DNA of 64,000 bases from Mucilaginibacter auburnensis. GTDB lineage: Bacteria; Bacteroidota; Bacteroidia; Sphingobacteriales; Sphingobacteriaceae. Positions 53,248 to 61,235 of the stretch are shown here, one piece after another. The notes beneath the pieces are model-generated. The model searched no databases. It was not told the DNA's origin and saw only the letters and a list, made by a program, of their open reading frames with translations. Numbering within the stretch: position 1 is the first letter of the stretch; each line of letters begins with the position of its first letter. The stretch lies in NCBI RefSeq assembly GCF_002797815.1, contig NZ_PGFJ01000001.1:1674001-1738000 (forward strand). Reading direction: 5' to 3'. The translations under genes and the position numbers were made by a program.

Positions 53248-54066
53248 TTAATACTCTGCCAAAACATTGAAACCAACACCTGCAATGCCCACTTTTTCCC
53301 AGGCAGCCTGACTGGTTTCGCGGGCTATTATAGCACTGCTTAATAAGCTGGCCGAAAACATAATGCCATGGCCGCGTGCACTTTGAATCCATTCCAGGCT
53401 GATGAAAAATTTGTCCTCAACCATTACATTATAAGGTTCAAGGTTAATGTTAATGGCTTTGTCGCCTTTGTGAACGGTCACAAAAATATTTTGATTAAGG
53501 ATGTTTTGATCAGGCATGCCGTCTTTCACACTATAAATGTTCAAACGCATCTTTACCGAGTCAGTTATTACATTCTCTACGATGCTGGCATTGAACTGTT
53601 TAAGCCACGTGGGTGAGCGTTTTATTTTAATAATAGCACCAATTTCGTGGCCCAGCGCATTGTTATCAAAACCAGCAGTTGTTCCCTGTGATTTTGTGGT
53701 ATTACCTAAAATAGCGGTCTTCCACTTACGGTTAGTAACTTTTACCTCGTTCAGTTGTTTAATTTCGGGTGCCAGCGAAATGTTTAAAGCACCCTGCTGG
53801 TTAACCAGTTCTTTCACTGCAAACACCTGCGAGCGGTATCCAATCATTGAAAACTTTAGGCTATCTGCAACATGGTTACTCAAGTTGATGCGGTAACTAC
53901 CTGCATCACTACTTACAGTACCAACCGCACGCCCTATAATACCTATGTTAACAAAGGGCAGCCCTTCGCCTGTTTTGGCATCTTTCACTTGGCCGGTAAT
54001 GGTTTGGCCCTGTGCAAAATTTAAAAATAGTAAGGTAATTAAGAAGGCTAAAAAGCTTGTTTTCAT
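53248..54066 (-). CDS. Carboxypeptidase-regulatory-like exported protein
   Basis: 272 residues with a signal peptide (FLAFLITLLFLNFAQG, mature from Gln). Residues about 22-95 form the beta-sandwich CarboxypepD_reg-like domain (TITGQVKDAKTGEGLPFVNI, GTVSSDAGSYRINL). The rest is a Bacteroidetes-specific beta-rich region (KLRLNIYSV-like segments and FISLEWIQSARGHGIMFSAS) of unknown function, without a TonB barrel. It follows the ABC-F gene by 5 bases on the same strand. Confidence 0.85.
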   Translation of the reverse strand: MKTSFLAFLITLLFLNFAQGQTITGQVKDAKTGEGLPFVNIGIIGRAVGTVSSDAGSYRINLSNHVADSLKFSMIGYRSQVFAVKELVNQQGALNISLAPEIKQLNEVKVTNRKWKTAILGNTTKSQGTTAGFDNNALGHEIGAIIKIKRSPTWLKQFNASIVENVITDSVKMRLNIYSVKDGMPDQNILNQNIFVTVHKGDKAININLEPYNVMVEDKFFISLEWIQSARGHGIMFSASLLSSAIIARETSQAAWEKVGIAGVGFNVLAEY

Positions 54067-54071
54067 ATGTA

Positions 54072-55751
<1,680 letters not shown>

Positions 55752-55955
55752 TTGAATTTAAATTACGTATAAGTAGATAATATTACACCAATTTATAAAC
55801 CAATTTTGGGTTTTGAGGAAGCAATTGCCCAGCCAAAATGTTTCTTTAAAGTAAAAAACCTGTTAACGTATACTGAAAACAGCTATTTAACAGTTTTTGT
55901 TTTAAAGGCACGCAATTTGTCTTACGATAAACCACAGAATACTAAAACTTAAATT

Positions 55956-56048
55956 ATGATAACCATGGAAGCTGTAATTGTAGGCCTTGTAATTATCAAT
56001 GTATTGGTACTTGCAGGCAAGGTAAGCGAATCGAAATCAAGAATATAG
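55956..56048 (+). CDS. Candidate 30-residue membrane peptide
   Basis: ATG at 55956 and stop TAG at 56046-56048 encode 30 residues: a short start, a single strongly hydrophobic helix (AVIVGLVIINVLVLA) and a charged tail (GKVSESKSRI). Pattern and size match single-helix small proteins. It is too short for ordinary gene finding, has no recognised homologue, and ends 4 bases before the convergent SRPBCC stop. Plausible rather than proven. Confidence 0.4.
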   Translation: MITMEAVIVGLVIINVLVLAGKVSESKSRI

Positions 56049-56051
56049 TGG

Positions 56052-56447
56052 TTACTTCAGCAAGCTTGACAAAGCTTGTGTTTGATGTTCGGCCAATTTT
56101 TGTAACGGTCCTGACGCCATCATTTTCATCATCATATTCAATTCAGCGGTAATGGTAAAAGTAACTTCACTTATATCATTACCGCTTTTTATTTCCCATG
56201 TAAGTTTAATCTCAAAAGGAGGTTGCTCTACAGGAATTATTTCAATAAAGGTATCCGGATGGCGTTCAGAAATCTTTAAACGAAGCTTTAACATATTTTG
56301 CACTTCAAAGTACGCCTCGTTATAGCTTGACGACCAATTGGTAACATTCTCAGGTATTAAACCTTTATGATTGTTAAAATCTGCCAAAAAGTTAAAAACC
56401 TTTTCGGCTGGTTGCGTCAATGTTACTGTGCTGGTAAAAGTGCTCAT
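56052..56447 (-). CDS. SRPBCC-family protein
   Basis: 131-residue START-fold protein: opens with TFTSTVTLTQPAEKVFNFLADFNNH, has a beta-rich middle (LRLKISERHPDTFIEIIPVE, IKLTWEIKSGNDISEVTFTI) and the C-terminal helix of the fold. No signal peptide; ligand unknown. It follows pyrE by 6 bases on the same strand, so it is in the pyrE transcript. Confidence 0.82.
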   Translation of the reverse strand: MSTFTSTVTLTQPAEKVFNFLADFNNHKGLIPENVTNWSSSYNEAYFEVQNMLKLRLKISERHPDTFIEIIPVEQPPFEIKLTWEIKSGNDISEVTFTITAELNMMMKMMASGPLQKLAEHQTQALSSLLK

Positions 56448-56453
56448 ATCTAC

Positions 56454-57101
56454 TTATTCAACGCCCCAGGCAGACGGATTGTCTCTCCATGATCTAAGCA
56501 TATCTACATCCTTACGGGTAACGTATTGATGTTCTTCGGCGTAGTTTATAAGCGCGTTGTAATTAGAAAGCGTTATATAAGGGCAATTTGCGTTTTTAAA
56601 GTTTTCGGCAGCTACATCAAACCCGTAGGTAAATATGGCTGCAAGTCCTGCTACCTCATAACCAGCATCACGCAGTGCTTGCACGGCCTGTAAGCTGCTT
56701 TGCCCGGTTGAAATTAAGTCTTCAATTACTACAACACGTTTGCCGGTCATGCTGTCGTCACCCTCAATCATGTTACCGCGGCCATGCTCTTTAGGTTTGG
56801 CGCGAACGTAAATAAATGGCAAGCCCAGCTCCTGGGCAACTAACGCACCCTGAGGGATGCCTGCAGTTGCAACACCTGCTATACAGCCAACAGAACCAAA
56901 TTTTTCCTGTATAGCCTTTGATAGTTGCTGACGGATGTAAGTACGTACCGTTGGATGAGAAAGTGTAACACGGTTATCGCAATAAATTGGCGATTTCCAT
57001 CCCGAAGCCCATGTAAAAGGATTAGTAGGTTGTAATTTAATTGCTTTAATTTGCAGCAGGAACTCTGCTACTTGCTGTTCAGTTTCACCGGTATTCAACA
57101 T
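56454..57101 (-). CDS. pyrE: Orotate phosphoribosyltransferase
   Basis: 215-residue PRPP-dependent enzyme of UMP synthesis. It has the opening block KLQPTNPFTWASGWKSPIYCDNR, the catalytic loop with FIYVRAKPKEHGRGNMIEG, and the PRPP-binding motif VVVIEDLISTGQSSL. Its ATG (57099-57101) overlaps by two bases the ATG of the divergent NUDIX gene. The SRPBCC gene follows after 6 bases. pyrF is elsewhere in the window. Confidence 0.96.
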   Translation of the reverse strand: MLNTGETEQQVAEFLLQIKAIKLQPTNPFTWASGWKSPIYCDNRVTLSHPTVRTYIRQQLSKAIQEKFGSVGCIAGVATAGIPQGALVAQELGLPFIYVRAKPKEHGRGNMIEGDDSMTGKRVVVIEDLISTGQSSLQAVQALRDAGYEVAGLAAIFTYGFDVAAENFKNANCPYITLSNYNALINYAEEHQYVTRKDVDMLRSWRDNPSAWGVE

Positions 57102-57732
57102 GGCTCAAAAATACAGAATTTATATTAACGAAAAAGTTATCTTACTAACAGAATCACTGCCTGAGGCTGTGGATAGCTACCAACAAATTGACAACCAGAC
57201 CTTTGATCTGAAAATTATTTATACCTGGATATTGGCGCATAAGAGCAATAAGTTTTTTGTGTTATGCGCCGACGCTAAAGCTTTTTTAAAGCGTGTAAGG
57301 CAAAGCGTTACACTTATTGAAGCCGCCGGCGGACTTGTGAAAAACGAGAAAAAGGCCTTTTTGTTTATCTATAGAAACGATAAATGGGACCTGCCTAAAG
57401 GTAAGATAGAAAAAGACGAAACTGTTAAGGAAGCCGCGGTGCGCGAGGTGGAAGAGGAGTGCAGTATAAAGGTTAACAAACTGGGCAAAAAGCTTTGTAA
57501 AACTTATCATGTTTATGTAAGCAAGGGCGAGGTTGTGCTGAAAAAAACTTACTGGTACAACATGAAATGCAAAGGTCAGAACAAATTAAAACCTCAGCGC
57601 GAAGAAGGGATCACCGATGTGCGCTGGTTCAAACGTGATGATATTGACCCAATACTGGCTAATACCTTCCCATCTATAATGGATGTTTTAGAAAAGGCTG
57701 AACTGCTTAAAGATAAGGTATGGCCTCTTTAG
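57100..57732 (+). CDS. NUDIX hydrolase with N-terminal extension
   Basis: 210 residues. The Nudix box is complete: GKIEKDETVKEAAVREVEEE followed by CSI (Ser in place of the usual second Gly), preceded by WDLPK. Residues 1-70 (KYRIYINEKVILLTESLPEA to KAFLKRVRQS) are an additional N-terminal domain not needed for catalysis. The substrate is unknown; such enzymes cleave nucleoside diphosphates linked to other groups. It is divergent from pyrE with overlapping ATGs, and its 3' end overlaps coaD by 26 bases. Confidence 0.9.
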   Translation: MAQKYRIYINEKVILLTESLPEAVDSYQQIDNQTFDLKIIYTWILAHKSNKFFVLCADAKAFLKRVRQSVTLIEAAGGLVKNEKKAFLFIYRNDKWDLPKGKIEKDETVKEAAVREVEEECSIKVNKLGKKLCKTYHVYVSKGEVVLKKTYWYNMKCKGQNKLKPQREEGITDVRWFKRDDIDPILANTFPSIMDVLEKAELLKDKVWPL

Positions 57733-58168
57733 GAATAAATTGGCTCACATCTCCGTGATAGCGTAAAATTTCCCGTACAATAGTTGAGCTGATGGATGAA
57801 TACCCAGGCTTGCTAACTATAAAAATACTCTCTATATCCGGCGCGAGTGAGTGGTTCATTTGCGCTATTGCTTTCTCGTACTCAAAGTCTGATACGGTAC
57901 GTATACCTCTGATCATAAAGGTTGCACCGATGCTTTTGCAGAAGTCAACAGTTAGCCCGTCGTAAGCTACAATATGAATTTTAGGTTCAGTTTCAAATAC
58001 GGCGCGTAGCATCTGCTCGCGTTTTTCTATGGATAGTAAGCCTTTTTTTGAGCTGTTGTCGCCTATGCCAATATAAACCTTATCAAACAATCCAACAGAA
58101 CGTTTTACAATGTCTACGTGTGCTTTGGTAACAGGGTCAAATGATCCCGGAAAAAGGGCTATTTTCAT
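57707..58168 (-). CDS. coaD: Phosphopantetheine adenylyltransferase
   Basis: 153-residue penultimate enzyme of CoA synthesis. It has the opening ALFPGSFDPVTKAHVDIVKR, the central MIRGIRTVSDFEYE, and the C-terminal SSISSTIVREIL. In the (T/H)xGH active-site motif the Gly is Ala (TKAH), which keeps the catalytic His. Operon with rsmD and DUF3822 on the same strand; its 3' end overlaps the convergent NUDIX gene by 26 bases. Confidence 0.95.
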   Translation of the reverse strand: MKIALFPGSFDPVTKAHVDIVKRSVGLFDKVYIGIGDNSSKKGLLSIEKREQMLRAVFETEPKIHIVAYDGLTVDFCKSIGATFMIRGIRTVSDFEYEKAIAQMNHSLAPDIESIFIVSKPGYSSISSTIVREILRYHGDVSQFIPKEAIPYL

Positions 58169-58201
58169 GTGCCAGCTAAGTTTTTGGGTAAAGTTAGAAT
58201 T

Positions 58202-58738
58202 TTATTGATGCCTGAAAAAAGAAAACGATGAATGCCCGTATTTGCGCTGCTCAACAAAAGCCGGATGATCGCTTAGTTTTTGCATGGATTGATGTTCGAT
58301 GATGAGCAGCCCTTCAGGCAATAACAGGTCTTTTTCAAACACTATTTTAGCAATCTCGGGAATTCTGTTTAGGTCGTATGGCGGGTCGGCAAATATCAGG
58401 TTGTATTTGTCGGTTTCTAGTTGCAGGTATTTAAAAACATCAGCCTTAAAGGTTTTAATATTGTTGAGCTGATGTTGCCTGGCGGTATCTTTAATATAGT
58501 GAATGCAATGTACGCTGCGATCAACCGATGTCACCTGCTCAGCGCCGCGCGAAGCAAATTCAAAAGCAATATTGCCGGTACCGCTAAAAAGGTCAAGCAC
58601 TTTAATGTTGTCAAACTCAGTTTGGTTTTGCAGGATGTTGAAAAGCGCCTCCTTTGCCAGGTCGGTAGTGGGACGTACCGGTAAGTTTTTAGGCGGATTT
58701 AAACGCAGTCCTTTTAACGTGCCTCCGATGATACGCAT
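58202..58738 (-). CDS. rsmD: 16S rRNA (guanine966-N2)-methyltransferase
   Basis: 178-residue SAM-dependent methyltransferase. It begins RIIGGTLKGLRLNPPKNLPVRPT, has the SAM-binding VLDLFSGTGNIAFEFASRGA motif and the catalytic DPPY (IFADPPYDLNR). It overlaps the upstream DUF3822 gene by 25 bases and precedes coaD by 33 bases; rsmD-coaD adjacency is widespread in bacteria. Confidence 0.96.
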   Translation of the reverse strand: MRIIGGTLKGLRLNPPKNLPVRPTTDLAKEALFNILQNQTEFDNIKVLDLFSGTGNIAFEFASRGAEQVTSVDRSVHCIHYIKDTARQHQLNNIKTFKADVFKYLQLETDKYNLIFADPPYDLNRIPEIAKIVFEKDLLLPEGLLIIEHQSMQKLSDHPAFVEQRKYGHSSFSFFRHQ

Positions 58739-59526
58739 AGTAACAGGGCAGAGAGTTTAAGTATTTTATCCGAGTTAAGTTCGGTGGGTAGTTCTGCTAT
58801 TTTGAGTGTGTTGGTTTCTGTATGTGAGAAAAAGTCGGTAAGCCTCGATCTGTATTCTTCCATTTGAGCTGATGTGCCGCTTAAACTTAGTTGCACATCT
58901 TTTTGATCAAGGCCGGTCTCCCGGAAAACCAACGAAACGCTATAAACCAGGTCGTCGGCAGTGTTGAAGTTAAATTTGTTATATAACCTTATCTTTCCAT
59001 CATTGAAGTGCATCATCTCTGCCTCATTATCTTCAATGTTTACATATATAGCCTTATCCGAAGCAAGCTTATCAGCTATTGCATTGATCCAACCTTTTCC
59101 ACCGTAAACGGAGCGGTTAAAATCAAACTTTTCAATTGCTGCGGCTACGTAATCAGAAGTTTTATAAACAATAAAGTTCTCGGCATCCAGTTGCTGCGCA
59201 AAAACGCGCTCATCAGTTTTTACATCTAAAAAGCGGGCATACTCGGTTACGCGTTCCTGCTGATAGAGTTCAACCGGTACCAAAGTAAACGCATCAGCAT
59301 CAATGCCAACAACAATATCTTTGAAGCTGGCAGATAGCTCATCCGCCATGTCTTTTGGCTCAGCCAGTTCTTTAAGGTTACAATTCGGAGCAAGCGCCAT
59401 CAGCCTGTCTTCATAAAAAACGGCATAAGTAAAGCTTTTGCTGCTAACCTGTAACACCAGCGTGTAGTAATACGCCTGAAAGAGGCTAAAGTCAATATGC
59501 TGAAAACTGTAGTTGATATCGCTCAT
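58714..59526 (-). CDS. DUF3822 family protein
   Basis: 270-residue protein of a Bacteroidetes-specific family of unknown function, with an actin-like ATPase fold expected for the group: VSSKSFTYAVFYEDRLMAL near the start, ATTACHED-type strands KAIYVNIEDNEAEMMHF and KIRLYNKFNFNTADDLVYSV. No signal peptide. It is first in the DUF3822-rsmD-coaD operon, overlapping rsmD by 25 bases. The fold statement is recalled for the family, not proven here. Confidence 0.8.
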   Translation of the reverse strand: MSDINYSFQHIDFSLFQAYYYTLVLQVSSKSFTYAVFYEDRLMALAPNCNLKELAEPKDMADELSASFKDIVVGIDADAFTLVPVELYQQERVTEYARFLDVKTDERVFAQQLDAENFIVYKTSDYVAAAIEKFDFNRSVYGGKGWINAIADKLASDKAIYVNIEDNEAEMMHFNDGKIRLYNKFNFNTADDLVYSVSLVFRETGLDQKDVQLSLSGTSAQMEEYRSRLTDFFSHTETNTLKIAELPTELNSDKILKLSALLLCVSSEAR

Positions 59527-59590
59527 GCTATCAACAAAAGTAATATTTTTTGTATTACTTAATTAGGCTACTTATCAGCATTTTTGTAGC

Positions 59591-61015
59591 GTGTCAACTA
59601 CCGAGCATATCCGTAAAGCCTTCCCGCACCAGCCCACAGACCAACAGTTACAACTGTTTGGTATGCTTGACGACTTTTTAAACAAGGACGAGGGCGACGA
59701 GTGTTTTATATTGCGCGGCTATGCCGGTACCGGTAAAACTACCATAGTGAGCGCGCTGGTGAAGGCGTTACGTAGTTATAATTTCAAATCGGTACTGCTG
59801 GCACCTACCGGTAGGGCTGCTAAGGTAATATCGGCTTATTCCGGGCGTAAGGCATTTACTATTCATAAGCGTATCTACCGAAAAAAAACAGCATTGGATG
59901 TTGACGACCGCTTCATGCTGAGCGAGAACATGGGCAACAATACGCTCTTTATAGTTGATGAAGCGTCTATGATATCCAATGAGGCAAGCGGCAGTAATCG
60001 AAATTCATTGCTGTATGATCTGGTGAATTATGTTTATAATACGAAAAACTGCAAACTGATGTTAGTGGGCGATACCGCCCAGCTGCCGCCGGTAGGATCG
60101 GAAGAGAGCCCTGCGCTGGATGCCGCTTATGTTAAGTCTGCTTTCGGTTTAGACGTTTACACTTTTGAACTGACGGATGTGTTGCGCCAGCAAAAGGATT
60201 CAGGGATACTGTACAATGTCACCAACGTTCGTAACATTATCAGGCAACAGAAGGAACTGATACCCCAAATAACTACCAAGGGCTATAAGGATGTTTTCAG
60301 GATGACCGGTGAGCGTTTGCAGGAGGGGTTGGAGTATGCTTACAACAAGTATGGCCACGAAGATACCCTGGTAGTTTGCCGCAGCAACAAGAGCGCTAAT
60401 ATGTACAACATGCAGATACGCAACCGCTTGCTATGGCGCGAGGAAGAACTCACCGGGGGAGACCAGATCATGGTAGTAAAGAATAACTACTTCTGGCTGC
60501 AGGACAAAGAGGAGGGTAGTACCGCTTTTATTGCCAATGGCGACATTGCCAAGATACGCAAGGTGCGCAAAATTGAGGATATGTATGGTTTTAGGTTCGC
60601 CGATGTGCAAATAGAACTCACTGACTATGCCGAAGACCCGATATTGGATTGCAAAGTGCTGTTGGATACGCTCTACACCGAATTGCCGGCATTAACAGCT
60701 GACGACCAGAAACGGTTCTACCTGGAGGCCATGAAAGATTATGACCATATACCTAACCGGCGCGCTAAGCATAATGAGCTGAAAACCAACCCATATTATA
60801 ACGCTTTGCAGATAAAGTTTGCTTATGCCGTTACGTGCCACAAGGCACAGGGTGGGCAATGGGGCGCCGTGTTTGTTGACCAGGGTTACCTTACTGATGA
60901 CATGGTGAATACCGATTTTCTCCGTTGGTTCTATACCGCTTGTACCCGCGCTACAAAGGAATTGTTCCTGGTTAATTTTAATCAGCAGTTCTTCGGTACC
61001 CCGGTAGAGTTTTAA
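59591..61015 (+). CDS. RecD2-like ATP-dependent DNA helicase (AAA_30 / UvrD_C_2)
   Basis: 474-residue superfamily 1B helicase. Walker A is GYAGTGKTTIVSALV, motif Ia LLAPTGRAAKVI, Walker B FIVDEASMISN, motif III LMLVGDTAQLPPVGSEE, and the C-terminal UvrD-like motifs are AYAVTCHKAQGGQWGAVFVD and YTACTRATKEL. It uses a GTG start at 59591 (no ATG in frame upstream; the next Met is inside conserved sequence). The N-terminal RecD2-specific domains are absent, making a compact helicase. Phased 7-mer repeats follow its stop. Confidence 0.92.
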   Translation: MSTTEHIRKAFPHQPTDQQLQLFGMLDDFLNKDEGDECFILRGYAGTGKTTIVSALVKALRSYNFKSVLLAPTGRAAKVISAYSGRKAFTIHKRIYRKKTALDVDDRFMLSENMGNNTLFIVDEASMISNEASGSNRNSLLYDLVNYVYNTKNCKLMLVGDTAQLPPVGSEESPALDAAYVKSAFGLDVYTFELTDVLRQQKDSGILYNVTNVRNIIRQQKELIPQITTKGYKDVFRMTGERLQEGLEYAYNKYGHEDTLVVCRSNKSANMYNMQIRNRLLWREEELTGGDQIMVVKNNYFWLQDKEEGSTAFIANGDIAKIRKVRKIEDMYGFRFADVQIELTDYAEDPILDCKVLLDTLYTELPALTADDQKRFYLEAMKDYDHIPNRRAKHNELKTNPYYNALQIKFAYAVTCHKAQGGQWGAVFVDQGYLTDDMVNTDFLRWFYTACTRATKELFLVNFNQQFFGTPVEF

Positions 61016-61019
61016 TATG

Positions 61020-61126
61020 CGTCTCATTTGGATATATGAGACGATGTGAGACGATTTTTATTGTAAGTTTCTGATAATTAATTGATTGTTGATTTTTAGT
61101 GAAACGAAAATGAAACGGGTGAAACG
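61020..61126. repeat. Hairpin and phased TGAGACG/TGAAACG repeats after the helicase gene
   Basis: CGTCTCAT (61020-61027) pairs with ATGAGACG (61036-61043). TGAGACG occurs at 61037 and 61047, TGAAACG at 61100, 61111 and 61120, all spaced by about 10 bp. The hairpin plus a short T tract (61055-61059) may terminate the helicase transcript. Confidence 0.6.
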
Positions 61127-61176
61127 ATTTTTTTCGCTGATGTCTGATTTGTACTAAAAATTTAGTAGTAAGAGTA

Positions 61177-61206
61177 TTTGTTAGTTGTGCTTAGTTACTA
61201 TCTTTA
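61177..61206 (+). promoter_or_regulatory. Candidate promoter of the MG2/plug protein gene
   Basis: TTTG (61177-61180), 18 bases, then TATCTTTA (61199-61206), close to the TAnnTTTG box with A for the final G. It lies 29 bases before the chosen ATG at 61236 and inside the longer open frame, favouring the later start. Confidence 0.4.
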
Positions 61207-61235
61207 TAACAATCATTCAACCTAAAGGTCGTTCC

